Assembly (NCBI RefSeq): GCF_002849655.1
Contig: NZ_PDNW01000001.1
Coordinates: 1-64,000, forward strand
From: Pollutimonas subterranea
Lineage (GTDB): Bacteria > Pseudomonadota > Gammaproteobacteria > Burkholderiales > Burkholderiaceae_B
Direction: 5' to 3'
DNA length: 64,000 nt
The translations under genes were made by a program, and so were the position numbers. Below, piece by piece: positions 1 to 9,342 of the stretch (positions are counted from its first letter, which is position 1; the number at the start of each line of letters is the position of its first letter). A model generated the notes under the pieces. The model had not been told where the DNA came from. It worked only from the letters and a program-made list of their open reading frames with translations, and made no database searches.

Positions 1-1
1 A

Positions 2-28
2 GATGTTCAGTGGTACGATTTGGCATAG
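2..28 (+). CDS. possible C-terminal tail of an upstream gene (partial)
   Basis: The first bases read in one frame as D-V-Q-W-Y-D-L-A followed by TAG at 26-28. It may be the 3' end of a plus-strand gene that begins left of the window. Eight codons are too few to name a family, so this is only a possibility. The stop codon coincides with the first base of the inverted repeat that follows. Confidence 0.3.
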   Translation, partial: DVQWYDLA

Positions 29-92
29 GCAATCCCGTTTGGTTGTGGCGTCGAATACCAGTAACCATAAGCCTTTGGCACGGGATTGCCTA
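26..92. repeat. 13-bp perfect inverted repeat (hairpin)
   Basis: TAGGCAATCCCGT (26-38) is repeated as its exact reverse complement at 80-92, and an inner TGGTT/AACCA pair can form inside the 41-base loop. There is no T-run after the second arm, so a classical intrinsic terminator is not shown. It lies between a possible upstream gene end and the ykvI-like gene and may be a processing, termination or repeat element. Confidence 0.6.
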
Positions 93-171
93 CCCGTTTC
101 TACAACAATAATGAAATTTCCGGGCTAGTACAATCGCGCCTGGCTTACAGGATCATGGTTCACACGTTGAT

Positions 172-1248
172 ATGAATAAATACGCGGTACAGCTTGCTTT
201 TGCCTACATGGGCGTGATCATCGGCGGCGGATTCGCTTCCGGTCAGGAAATTCTCCAGTTCTTTACCGGCTATGGCATGGCCAGCATTGCGGGCACCGTG
301 CTCGCCGGCTTGCTGTTCGCATTCCTGGGTATGCAGATTGCGCGCATCAGCACAACATCGCAAGCACAGTCGCACAAAGACGTGTTGTGTTTGTTGTTCG
401 GCCGTCGCGCCGGAGCGGTCATGGACATTCTGCTCACCTTTTTCCTGTTTGGGGTCGGCGTGGCCATGCTGGCGGCAGCCGGGTCTTTATTCAAGCAGCA
501 GTTTGGTTTTTCTCCGGTGGTCGGCAGTGTTTTCATGACGGTCCTGGTCGTGCTGACCTTGTGCCTGAACGTGAAACGGATCATCGATCTGGTCAGTCTC
601 GCGACGCCCTTGCTGATGGCGCTGGTCCTGGTCATTACGACGTATTCGCTGTTTACCAGCAATGCTGATCTGGATCAGTTGTTGACGCTGAGCCAGGGCC
701 AGGAAACGGTGGCGCCGCACTGGGCCCTGGGCGCAGTACTTTACGCCTCCTTCAATATTGCCGTTGGCTTCCCGATGCTGGCGGTGATCTCGGGGCGCAG
801 CCGCGACATCAAGACCACCTCGCGAGGCGGAGCGCTGGGAGGCGTCGGCTTGGGGCTATTGATCCTGCTGCTCAACGTCAGCCTGTTTTCCAACCTGAAT
901 CAGTTGCACGGCGCGGAATTGCCTACGCTCATGCTGGCATCGCGGCTCTCGCCTGTCGTCGGCATACTGATGACGGTCTCGATTACATGCATGATCTACA
1001 GCACGGCGGTGGGCATGTTCTTTGCGTTCAGTGCACGTTTTTCCAGTCCCGAAACTGGCCGGTTCCGCGTACTCAGCCTATCGTCCTGCACCATCGGCCT
1101 GGTGCTCAGCTTCGTCGGCTTTACGACCTTGGTGGGCAGCGTTTATCCCTTGCTGGGCTACCTGGGTTTGCTGTTGATCGCTGCGGTTCTCGTCAACTGG
1201 TTCCGGGGCCGGTCTATGGCGGCCGGCGTCGTGAACGACATTGCCTGA
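172..1248 (+). CDS. YkvI-family membrane protein
   Basis: This 358-residue protein is almost entirely hydrophobic, with about ten predicted membrane segments. It opens with a glycine-rich helix (YMGVIIGGGFASGQE, residues 11-25), the hallmark of the YkvI group of uncharacterised membrane proteins distantly related to amino-acid/sodium symporters. The glycine-rich break in helix 1 suggests a transporter fold, but no substrate is known. The ATG at 172 puts this motif where the family expects it; the ribosome-binding site is weak. The aminotransferase gene starts 15 bp downstream, so the two may be co-transcribed, although a folate enzyme and this transporter have no obvious shared role. Confidence 0.8.
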   Translation: MNKYAVQLAFAYMGVIIGGGFASGQEILQFFTGYGMASIAGTVLAGLLFAFLGMQIARISTTSQAQSHKDVLCLLFGRRAGAVMDILLTFFLFGVGVAMLAAAGSLFKQQFGFSPVVGSVFMTVLVVLTLCLNVKRIIDLVSLATPLLMALVLVITTYSLFTSNADLDQLLTLSQGQETVAPHWALGAVLYASFNIAVGFPMLAVISGRSRDIKTTSRGGALGGVGLGLLILLLNVSLFSNLNQLHGAELPTLMLASRLSPVVGILMTVSITCMIYSTAVGMFFAFSARFSSPETGRFRVLSLSSCTIGLVLSFVGFTTLVGSVYPLLGYLGLLLIAAVLVNWFRGRSMAAGVVNDIA

Positions 1249-1263
1249 GGCGGGACCGCAATC

Positions 1264-1902
1264 ATGTCCCAGCCTTGCATCCAGCTTATTGAAACCATAA
1301 GGATAGAAGTGGGCCGGCACGCGCCCTTGCTGGCGCTCCATTGGCAGCGCTTGCAGGACTCTTGCACGGCATTGGGCCACGCTTGGCCGGCCGATCGTTT
1401 GCTGCGCGACGCGCAGGCGCACATCGGCAAGCTGGACGCCGACAGCAGCCATCGACTGCGCGTGTTGCTGAGCCAGAACGGCGACTATTCGCTGGAGTCC
1501 AACCCCTTGCCTCCAACGTCCGAGCCCGTACGCCTGCATCTCAGCGCGACGACGCTGCAGGCTGACCGGATGTGGTTGCGGCACAAGACCACCCATAGGC
1601 CATGGTACGAGGCTGCCCAGGCCTGGCTGGCGCGCAACCCCGCATATTTCGATGTGGTGTTTTGCAACGAGCGGGACGAGGTATGTGAAGGGAGCCGCAG
1701 CAATATCTACATTCTGGATGCGGACAGCAGTACGTGGCTTACGCCGCCACTGGACTGTGGCTTGTTGCCAGGCGTCCAGCGCCGCAGCTTGCTGGATAGC
1801 GGACAGGTCCGGGAAGCCCGCATCACGCGGGAACAGTTCCTGAGGTCGCCCGCCATTCGCGTATCCAATGCATTGCGCGGCTGGCTGACTGCCACGCTTT
1901 GA
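1264..1902 (+). CDS. pabC: aminotransferase class IV, probable aminodeoxychorismate lyase
   Basis: This is a fold-type IV PLP enzyme of 212 residues. The likely PLP lysine is K108 in LRHKTTHR, and the CEGSRSNIY segment near residue 141 and the LLPGVQR segment near residue 167 match the cofactor and substrate loops of class IV enzymes. It probably converts 4-amino-4-deoxychorismate to p-aminobenzoate and pyruvate in folate synthesis. The role is supported by pabB, which lies on the opposite strand and converges on it. It is shorter than E. coli PabC (about 270 residues) because the N-terminal domain is compact. D-amino-acid or branched-chain aminotransferase activity is a less likely alternative. 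Confidence 0.85.
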   Translation: MSQPCIQLIETIRIEVGRHAPLLALHWQRLQDSCTALGHAWPADRLLRDAQAHIGKLDADSSHRLRVLLSQNGDYSLESNPLPPTSEPVRLHLSATTLQADRMWLRHKTTHRPWYEAAQAWLARNPAYFDVVFCNERDEVCEGSRSNIYILDADSSTWLTPPLDCGLLPGVQRRSLLDSGQVREARITREQFLRSPAIRVSNALRGWLTATL

Positions 1903-1920
1903 CTCTGGGTGAAAGAACGC

Positions 1921-2334
1921 TAGAGCATTTTTGGTCGAGGTGTTTACAAGGTCCGCTGCAGCGCGGAGGCGTTGGGGGCGGCTTTTCGCTCTTTAGAAAG
2001 GCGGGTGTGTCGGGCGCTGTTTCGGCTTCGCGCGCTACGCCCCTTGGCGTTGCCAGGGGTACCCGTTCCGGTCAGTCCCATCGAGGCGACCGCGGAACTC
2101 GCCCCGGTCGGACCGGTGGTCCGACACCCGTCGGGCTCAGACAGCCGCGGCCTTGCCTCCTCGATGGGACTAACCGAAACGGCGTGCGCGAGGCGCCTGC
2201 ACAGCCCCCGAGACACCCACCTTTTTGCATCTGCGAAGCTTGGACCAGTCCACACCCACCCCGGACAACGTCATCAGAGCAGGACAACGTCACTAAAGCA
2301 ACGTCCCGTAAACACTTGAACCGAAAATGCTCTA
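1921..2334. mobile_element. TA-bounded palindromic element (MITE-like)
   Basis: The ends are inverted repeats of 27 bases with 23 matches (1921-1947 and 2308-2334), each beginning TAGAGCATTTT. If TA is taken as a duplicated target, the empty site would have been CTAG, the target style of IS630/Tc1-mariner elements. The interior continues as a long imperfect palindrome: an arm near 2001-2042 pairs with 2183-2225, and an arm near 2062-2086 pairs with 2155-2180. It encodes no transposase. It fills the gap between the convergent pabC and pabB genes, and its terminal TA forms part of the pabB stop codon. The long fold could also stop transcription from both sides. The mobile origin is inferred. 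Confidence 0.6.
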
Positions 2335-3483
2335 GGGGAAACCGCCAAGCTGCAATAGGCGGGCTTTCCACTGGCATTCTTGCCACTCGAGCTCGGCATC
2401 TGAGTCGTACACAATGCCGCCTCCTACGCCGAACCTGCCTGAGCCGTCATGCTGCATGACAATGGTCCGTATGGCTACATTCAGGGAGCAGTCGCCGTCT
2501 GGAGCCAGCCAGCCCACACTGCCGCAGTAAATGCCGCGAGGGTGGACTTCCAGTTTGCGGATTTTTTTCATGGCGGCGATTTTCGGCGCACCGGTGATTG
2601 AGCCGCAAGGGAAAAGCGCCCGCAATAATTCCTCCAGGCTTTTATCCGGCGCTTGCGCACTGATGGTGGAAGTAAGCGTCCAGACCGATGGATAGCATTC
2701 CAGGGAAAAAAGCGTGTCGACCTTGACTGAACCTGGCGTAGCCAGCCGTCCCAGGTCGTTGCGCAACAGGTCGACGATCATCAGGTTTTCGGCACGGTTT
2801 TTTTCGCTACGCAAGAGCTCTTGGGCCGCCCGTTGGTCCAGCACTGGATCGGCATGGCGCGGCGCTGTTCCCTTCATGGGGCGCACGGTCAGCGTCGCAC
2901 CCTTGCGGGCAAAGAACAGCTCGGGCGAAAACGACAATATCGTGCGTGAACCGTCTTCAATATAGGCCGCATGGCCGGCGGGGTGCCGTGCAGCGATGGC
3001 CCGGTATAGATCCCGGTGCGGCGTAGCCGTGGCAACCCTTATCGGAAACGTATAGTTGGCTTGATAGAGTTCGCCGCGGCCTATGCTGGCTCGTATGTCT
3101 TCCACCTGTCGCAGATACTGATTCTTTTCGATCAGGGGATGGGTATCCAGGCCTACAGTGCTACAGGCGGCGGGGGCGCTCCATACCGGCACACGCGCCG
3201 CCTGCCCATAAACCAATGCGGTAAGGCGTGGTGCTGGGTCGGGATCCGTAGGACGCATCCCGGCTCCTGTCGATGCCGCGACCGGTGCCAGTACGGCAGG
3301 TTCCAGCCATTCGCCCAGTTCGTAATCCAGCAGCAGGGCCACCCAGTATCCTTGCCGCCGGGCGGCCTCGATGTCGGCAAATGCTGCAGGCAGCTCGTCC
3401 GCACTGCACGCCTGAATACGGTGACTGAGATCGAGCAGCTCCAGCGCCCGCCCCGACAGACGGTCTTCGAAACGACAAAGCAT
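2332..3483 (-). CDS. pabB: aminodeoxychorismate synthase component I
   Basis: A 383-residue chorismate-binding enzyme. It aminates chorismate to 4-amino-4-deoxychorismate for folate synthesis, using ammonia from a glutaminase partner that is not encoded nearby. The PMKGT motif carries the lysine nucleophile typical of PabB (TrpE has alanine there). The LMIVDLLRNDLGR, GSITGAPK and ECQWKA segments are the conserved chorismate-site blocks. The N-terminal region is short, as in the stand-alone PabB of many betaproteobacteria. It starts 11 bp after the uvrA stop and is probably read from the same transcript. Its TAG stop lies in the terminal repeat of the palindromic element. Confidence 0.93.
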   Translation of the reverse strand: MLCRFEDRLSGRALELLDLSHRIQACSADELPAAFADIEAARRQGYWVALLLDYELGEWLEPAVLAPVAASTGAGMRPTDPDPAPRLTALVYGQAARVPVWSAPAACSTVGLDTHPLIEKNQYLRQVEDIRASIGRGELYQANYTFPIRVATATPHRDLYRAIAARHPAGHAAYIEDGSRTILSFSPELFFARKGATLTVRPMKGTAPRHADPVLDQRAAQELLRSEKNRAENLMIVDLLRNDLGRLATPGSVKVDTLFSLECYPSVWTLTSTISAQAPDKSLEELLRALFPCGSITGAPKIAAMKKIRKLEVHPRGIYCGSVGWLAPDGDCSLNVAIRTIVMQHDGSGRFGVGGGIVYDSDAELEWQECQWKARLLQLGGFP

Positions 3484-3494
3484 CAGGGCCTGCC

Positions 3495-6400
3495 CTAGCT
3501 GGAGGCGTGCAGGAAAGGTCCCAATACCGCTCCCGTATGGGACTGGTCCTTCAGGCTCACGATATGCTCCGGTGTTCCTTCGGCAACCAGGCGTCCGCCA
3601 CCGTTGCCGCCTTCCGGCCCGAGGTCGAGTATCCAGTCGGCTTCAGCGATCACGTCCAGATTGTGTTCGATGACCACGACGGTATTGCCCGCGGCGACCA
3701 GGCGGTGCAACACATGGATGAGCTTCTCGACGTCGGCCATGGAAAGGCCTACCGTCGGCTCGTCAAGCACATACAGGGTATGCGGGATACGCGAAGCCCG
3801 GCCGGTCTTGATCACGCCATCGGTCAGTCTTGCCTTGGTCAGTTCCGTGACCAGCTTGATGCGCTGCGCTTCGCCGCCCGACAAGGTGGGGGAGGGCTGG
3901 CCCAGCGTCAGGTAGCCCAGGCCCACGTCCTGCATCAATTGCAAGGGACGGGAAATCTTGGAATGGGCGGCGAAATAGGTAATGGCCTCGTCGACCTCCA
4001 TTTTCAGAACTTCGCCCGCGTTCTTGTCGCGCCACGTCACATTGAGCGTATCGCGGTTGAAGCGCTCGCCGGTGCAAGCGTCGCAGAGCACCTTGACGTC
4101 CGGCAGGAAGCTCATCTCTATGGTGCGCAGTCCCTGGCCTTCGCACACCGGGCATCGTCCTTCGCCGGTATTGAATGAGAAGCGCGCCGCAGACCAGCCC
4201 CGTATGCGGGCATCGCGTGTTTCTGCAAAAAGCTTGCGCACATCATCCCAGAAGCCGATATAGGTGGCCGGGCAGGAGCGCGGTGTCTTGCCTATGGGCG
4301 TCTGGTCCACTTCGAGCACGCGGTCGATATGTTCCCATCCGGTGATCTCGACGCAGCCGTGCCACGCGGGTGCACGCCGTTGCGAAACCGCCTGGGCCAG
4401 GTTGTCCAGCAAGACGTCCCGGGCGAGGGTGGATTTACCCGATCCCGAAACGCCGGTGACCACGCTGAGGCGGCCGACAGGCAGGCTGGCCGTCACATTG
4501 TGCAGGTTATGCAAATGCGCCCGGCTGACCGTGATCATGGGGGTGTCCTTGTCCACGGGGCGGCGTGCCTGCAAGGGATGGCGCAAGGGTGTTTTCAGAT
4601 AGCGCCCGGTGATCGAGGCGGGACTGTCGATGATGTCCTGTACGCTGCCTTGCGCAACCACCATGCCGCCGCGCACACCGGCGCCGGGGCCTATGTCGAT
4701 AACGTGTGTGGCGCGCCGTATGGTGTCTTCGTCATGTTCCACGACTACCAGCGTATTGCCATTGCCTTCCAGTGCGGCCAGTGCATTCAGCAGGATCTGG
4801 TTATCGCGGGGATGCAGGCCTATGGTGGGTTCGTCCAGCACATAACAGACGCCCTGCAGGTTCGAGCCCAGTTGGGCAGCAAGCCGTATCCGCTGCGCTT
4901 CGCCGCCGGATAAGGTGGGTGCAGCGCGATCCAGTGCCAGATAGCTCAGGCCCACTTCCTGCATGAAGTCCAGGCGGCCCTGGATCTCAGCCAGGATATC
5001 GCGGGCGATTTCCACCTCGCGGCCCTGGCTGACCAAGCCTGTAAAGAAGGTACGCGCATCCGACACCGGCAGGGCCGCCAGTTCGGCAATGGAGCGCCCG
5101 CGCCAGCGGAAGGCGCGCGATACGGGATTAAGGCGATCGCCGTGACAGCTGCTGCACGTTTCCGTGGCGCCTTCATACCAGGCATTCCACGCGGTCTCTT
5201 CACCCGTTTGCTCGGCATCAAAGCCGGAAAGCTGAAGTCCGGTTCCAAAACAGGCGGTGCACCAGCCATGCTTGGAGTTGTACGAGAACATGCGTGGATC
5301 AGGCTCGGGAAAGCTGGTGCCGCAGCAGGGGCAGGCGCGTTTGACCGAGAAATGGTGCTGCGGGGACACATCGCTGAGCCCGTCCAGGCGGCGCTCCTCC
5401 ACGGTGGCGGCGTTACCGTCGGTCAGGCCGGCGAGTATGCTCAGGCTGCCCTGGCCATGCTCCAGCGCGCTGCGTATGGCTTCTCGCAGCGCCGGTTCAT
5501 GGTTGGCATCGACCAGCAAGTCGGCAATGGGCAGTTCGATACTGTGTTCCTTGTAGCGATCGAGTCGGGGCCAAGGCGCTACGGAGATAAATTCGCCGTC
5601 CACCCGCAGGTGCGAGTAGCCTTTCGTGCCCGCCCATTTCGCCAGATCGGTGTAATAGCCTTTGCGCGCGGTGACCAGCGGCGACAGCACCCCTATGTGC
5701 TGTCCCTTGTAATCACGCATAAGCTGGGCGACGATCTGCTCGGCCTTCTGCGGCTCGACGGCGACATCGCAGGTCGGACACATTTGCGTGCCCAGCTTTA
5801 CGTAGAGTAGGCGCAGGAAATGGTGGATTTCCGTCATGGTGGCCACGGTGGATTTTCGGCCACCCCGGCTGGTGCGCTGCTCGATGGCGACGGTGGGCGG
5901 AATACCGTAGATGGCGTCGACATCCGGCTTGCCCGCCGGCTGAACGATGGCGCGCGCGTAGGCGTTCAGTGATTCCAGGTAGCGGCGCTGTCCTTCATTG
6001 AACAGAATATCGAAGGCCAGCGTTGACTTACCGGAACCGGAAACTCCGGTAATCACGGTGAATGTATCGTGGGGAATGCTGACGTTGATCCCCTTGAGAT
6101 TATGCTCGCGGGCATTGACGATATCGATGCTTTGCGCCTGACCCCGCTTCTGCCTGACAAGTGTCTGCAAGGGAGTGCCGTTTTCGCTGCCATATTGCTT
6201 TACCGGTTCTGCCAGCAAGCGTGCCTGGTGGGACTTGTCTTCGTAGACGATGGCGCTGGTGTAATCGACCAGCGCCTGGCCTGTATGCGAAGCCTTGTTC
6301 TGCATAAGATCGTCTGGCGTGCCCACGCCCACCACCATGCCGCCGGCGTCGCCGCCCTCCGGACCCAGGTCGATCAGCCAGTCCGCGGCCCTGATGACAT

Positions 6401-9218
6401 CGAGATTATGTTCGATGATAAGCAGGGAATGGCCGGCGCCCAGTAGCTTGCGAAACGCGCGCATCAGTCGGGCCACGTCATCGAAGTGCAAACCTGTCGT
6501 CGGCTCGTCAAACAGGAAAAGGCTGCCTTTCTTGGCGACCTTGGCCGAGGAAATACCGCTACGCGTTGCCGCCGCCAGATGGCCGGCCAGCTTCAGCCGC
6601 TGCGCTTCGCCGCCCGACAGCGTCGGCACGGGTTGTCCCAACTGTACATACTCCAGCCCAACATCGGCCAGGGGGGCCAACCCCCATTGCACATCGCGCA
6701 GTCCGCTGAAGAACGACAGCGCTTCACTGATCGTCATCGCCAGCACCTGGTCGATGGATGCGCTGCGTCCCAGGTGTTCGACCTTGACTTCCAGGATTTC
6801 CGGGCGGAATCGTTTGCCGTCGCAATCCGGGCAACGCAGATACACATCGGACAGGAACTGCATTTCGACGTGTTCGAATCCGGTGCCGCCGCAAGTGGGG
6901 CAGCGGCCGTCTCCGGTGTTGAAGCTGAATGTGCCCGCCGTATAGCCGCGCTCCCTCGACAGGGGCGCTTGCGCAAACAGCTTGCGGATGGGATCAAAGG
7001 CGCCCACGTAACTGGCTGGATTGGAGCGCGCCGTCTTTCCGATAGGCGTCTGATCCACCATGACCACATCGGCCAGTTGCTCCACACCGAGCAGATGCTG
7101 ATGCTCTCCTGGCGCTTCGGTAGGCCTGCCTTTTTGCTTGAGGATGGCCGGATACAGCACATCCTGGATCAAGGTGGACTTGCCCGACCCGGATACGCCG
7201 GTTACGCACACGAGTCTTCCCAGCGGAATGGAAACCGAAACATTTCTGAGGTTATTGGCGTTGGCGCCTTCCAGCAGCAGCCGGGGTGTACCGGGTGCCA
7301 CCGGCATGGGCCGCGGTGCCTCCACCCGCAGGCGTCCGCCCAGATAACGCCCGGTCAGTGTGTCGGCATTGCGCAATTCCTGGGGAGTGCCGTCGAAGAC
7401 GATCTGCCCGCCGCGCTCGCCGGGGCCCGGACCGATATCCATGATGCGGTCGGCCGCTATCATGACCTGGGGATCGTGCTCGACCACAACCAGCGTATTG
7501 CCGTTGGCGCGCAGCCGGTGCATGACCTCCACGACGCGGTGCATGTCGCGGGGGTGCAAGCCGATGGACGGCTCATCGAGTACGAAAAGGGTGTTGACCA
7601 GCGAGGTGCCCAGTGCCGTGGTCAAATTGATGCGTTGGACTTCGCCGCCCGACAGCGTGCGGCTTTGACGATCCAGCGACAGGTATCCCAGCCCGACGTC
7701 GCACAGGAATTTCAGGCGCGTTCGCACCTCATCCAGCAAGAGATCGATGGCCGCGTCGATACTGGCCCCGAAGCTGATGTCGAAGAAGTGATCGCGCACC
7801 CGCTCGATCGGCAAACGCATCAGGTCATGGATGCCCAGGCCGGGCAGGGTGTTGAGTGTTTCGCGGCTCCAGCTGGCATGCACCGGCATGAACCGGGGAT
7901 AGCCCTTGTCATCGTCATGCGCGGTGTCGTTGCCCAGGCGCCAGAGCGTGGCATCGGGTTTCAGTCGCGCGCCGCCGCAAGATGGGCATGGGGTATAGCT
8001 TCTGTATTTGGACAGCAGTACGCGCACATGCATCTTGTAGGCACGGGATTCGAGCCAGTCGAAAAAGCGTTGAGCGCCATACCACTGGGTTTTCCAGGCG
8101 TTCTGTCCGCCGCGCCAGTCGGGCGTCCCGTCGATCACCCAACGTCTTTCATGCTCATCCAGCGCTTCCCATGGGACGTCCAGCCGGACGCCCGCTGCGG
8201 GCGCATACTGTTCCATCTCGGTCTGGCATTCTTTGTAGCTGGCCGTTTGCCATGGCTTGATCGCCCCGCCACGCAAGGTTTTCTTTTGATCCGGTACGAC
8301 AAGCCCGTAGTCGATACCCATGACGCGGCCGAAGCCTCGGCACGATTCGCACGCACCCAAGGGCGAGTTGAAGGAAAAAGTGCTGGGCAAGGGCGATGAA
8401 TATTCAACATCGCAATGGGCGCAATGCAGCCTGTTGCTGAAGCGCCAGGCGGTTTCCTCGTCGGCGGACTCGCCCGCCGCGTAAACGGTGATGTGGCCAT
8501 CGCCCTGTTTCAGTGCAGCGTCCAGCGCCTCCATGACCCTCTGGGGTTCCGCCGTGCCGTAGCGGAAACGATCCTGGATGACATACAACACCCTGAGCTT
8601 TTCAGCCTTGGCCGTGCGCTTGCTTTTCCCTTTGGTTTTTTGAGCAGGCGGCGCCTGCAGGCGGGTTTCTTCGTGATGAATGCGTGTGTAGCCTTGCTGG
8701 TCCAGAAAGCCGCGCACCTCTTCTTCGGTGAAATTCGCCGGTACGACGATGGGAAAGGTGATGACCAGGCGCGGATCGGCAGGCTGGGTGCGCACGGCCA
8801 ATTGCTGCTGGATGGATTCGGGATTGTCGCGCAGGACTTGAGTTCCGCAGCACTGGCAATACAGCCGGCCCAGGCGCGCATACAACAGCTTGAGATGATC
8901 ATTGAGTTCGGTCATCGTGCCCACGGTGCTGCGGGAATTGCGCACCGGATTGACCTGGTCGATGGCGATCGCCGGCAATATGCCTTCGATCCGGTCCACT
9001 TGGGGCTTATCCATGCGGTCCAGGAACTGCCGGGCATAGGGCGAGAACGTTTCCACATACCGGCGCTGCCCTTCGGCATACAGCGTGTCGAACGCCAGGG
9101 AGCTTTTCCCCGACCCTGAGACGCCTGTCAGCACCAGCAATTCGCCGGTATTGATGGAAACGTCAAGATTCTTGAGATTGTTCTGGCGCGCGCCGAAGAT
9201 GCGTATGTTTGAGCTCAT
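3495..9218 (-). CDS. uvrA: double-length UvrA (tandem excinuclease A-like ATPase)
   Basis: The protein of about 1907 residues is two complete UvrA units in one chain, with the second beginning near residue 1030. Four intact Walker A motifs (GVSGSGKS), four LSGGE signatures and four DEP Walker B motifs are present. Both halves keep the C-terminal zinc finger (GRCPTCGGTGF and GRCPVCEGQGL). Canonical UvrA (about 940 residues) dimerises to recognise bulky DNA damage; this form would be a covalent pseudo-dimer. Similar long UvrA proteins are known in several proteobacteria. The start is placed at ATG 9216-9218, because the open frame beyond it only translates a repeat. Whether a normal uvrA exists elsewhere cannot be seen. 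Confidence 0.92.
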   Translation of the reverse strand: MSSNIRIFGARQNNLKNLDVSINTGELLVLTGVSGSGKSSLAFDTLYAEGQRRYVETFSPYARQFLDRMDKPQVDRIEGILPAIAIDQVNPVRNSRSTVGTMTELNDHLKLLYARLGRLYCQCCGTQVLRDNPESIQQQLAVRTQPADPRLVITFPIVVPANFTEEEVRGFLDQQGYTRIHHEETRLQAPPAQKTKGKSKRTAKAEKLRVLYVIQDRFRYGTAEPQRVMEALDAALKQGDGHITVYAAGESADEETAWRFSNRLHCAHCDVEYSSPLPSTFSFNSPLGACESCRGFGRVMGIDYGLVVPDQKKTLRGGAIKPWQTASYKECQTEMEQYAPAAGVRLDVPWEALDEHERRWVIDGTPDWRGGQNAWKTQWYGAQRFFDWLESRAYKMHVRVLLSKYRSYTPCPSCGGARLKPDATLWRLGNDTAHDDDKGYPRFMPVHASWSRETLNTLPGLGIHDLMRLPIERVRDHFFDISFGASIDAAIDLLLDEVRTRLKFLCDVGLGYLSLDRQSRTLSGGEVQRINLTTALGTSLVNTLFVLDEPSIGLHPRDMHRVVEVMHRLRANGNTLVVVEHDPQVMIAADRIMDIGPGPGERGGQIVFDGTPQELRNADTLTGRYLGGRLRVEAPRPMPVAPGTPRLLLEGANANNLRNVSVSIPLGRLVCVTGVSGSGKSTLIQDVLYPAILKQKGRPTEAPGEHQHLLGVEQLADVVMVDQTPIGKTARSNPASYVGAFDPIRKLFAQAPLSRERGYTAGTFSFNTGDGRCPTCGGTGFEHVEMQFLSDVYLRCPDCDGKRFRPEILEVKVEHLGRSASIDQVLAMTISEALSFFSGLRDVQWGLAPLADVGLEYVQLGQPVPTLSGGEAQRLKLAGHLAAATRSGISSAKVAKKGSLFLFDEPTTGLHFDDVARLMRAFRKLLGAGHSLLIIEHNLDVIRAADWLIDLGPEGGDAGGMVVGVGTPDDLMQNKASHTGQALVDYTSAIVYEDKSHQARLLAEPVKQYGSENGTPLQTLVRQKRGQAQSIDIVNAREHNLKGINVSIPHDTFTVITGVSGSGKSTLAFDILFNEGQRRYLESLNAYARAIVQPAGKPDVDAIYGIPPTVAIEQRTSRGGRKSTVATMTEIHHFLRLLYVKLGTQMCPTCDVAVEPQKAEQIVAQLMRDYKGQHIGVLSPLVTARKGYYTDLAKWAGTKGYSHLRVDGEFISVAPWPRLDRYKEHSIELPIADLLVDANHEPALREAIRSALEHGQGSLSILAGLTDGNAATVEERRLDGLSDVSPQHHFSVKRACPCCGTSFPEPDPRMFSYNSKHGWCTACFGTGLQLSGFDAEQTGEETAWNAWYEGATETCSSCHGDRLNPVSRAFRWRGRSIAELAALPVSDARTFFTGLVSQGREVEIARDILAEIQGRLDFMQEVGLSYLALDRAAPTLSGGEAQRIRLAAQLGSNLQGVCYVLDEPTIGLHPRDNQILLNALAALEGNGNTLVVVEHDEDTIRRATHVIDIGPGAGVRGGMVVAQGSVQDIIDSPASITGRYLKTPLRHPLQARRPVDKDTPMITVSRAHLHNLHNVTASLPVGRLSVVTGVSGSGKSTLARDVLLDNLAQAVSQRRAPAWHGCVEITGWEHIDRVLEVDQTPIGKTPRSCPATYIGFWDDVRKLFAETRDARIRGWSAARFSFNTGEGRCPVCEGQGLRTIEMSFLPDVKVLCDACTGERFNRDTLNVTWRDKNAGEVLKMEVDEAITYFAAHSKISRPLQLMQDVGLGYLTLGQPSPTLSGGEAQRIKLVTELTKARLTDGVIKTGRASRIPHTLYVLDEPTVGLSMADVEKLIHVLHRLVAAGNTVVVIEHNLDVIAEADWILDLGPEGGNGGGRLVAEGTPEHIVSLKDQSHTGAVLGPFLHASS

Positions 9219-9290
9219 GACAATATGATAATCGTTCTTTTTCCGGCGCGGCGGGGCCACTTTTTTATCGCCGGGCCGCCCCAAGATAAA

Positions 9291-9338
9291 AAGCGCCCCC
9301 TCGGGGGGCAGCAAGCCGTAGGCGCAGCGTGGGGGCAC
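9291..9338. repeat. GC-rich palindromic repeat resembling Bordetella intergenic repeats
   Basis: AAGCGCCCCCTCGGGGGGCAG is followed about 25 bases later by GCGTGGGGGCAC, so the ends can pair (GTGCCCCC with GGGGGCGC-type arms). Sequences of this kind recur between genes in Bordetella and relatives, from memory. It lies in the divergent gap between uvrA and the 42-residue gene, and its minus-strand translation creates a false N-terminal extension of UvrA. Confidence 0.5.
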
Positions 9339-9342
9339 TTTT

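Noticed and set aside
26-92. A tRNA gene at the left end
   Set aside because: The fold has a long acceptor-like stem but lacks a T-arm GTTCRA motif, anticodon arm and CCA end.
1899-2459. A 186-codon plus-strand frame through the palindromic element
   Set aside because: The element is open in several frames because of its GC content, and the frame runs antisense into pabB; no domain or ribosome-binding site supports it.
6486-8399. A 637-codon plus-strand frame inside uvrA
   Set aside because: It is antisense to conserved UvrA motifs and comes from codon bias.
9219-9338. A 40-residue N-terminal extension of UvrA
   Set aside because: It is the translation of a GC-rich intergenic repeat; the family N-terminus begins at MSSNIRIFGARQNN.
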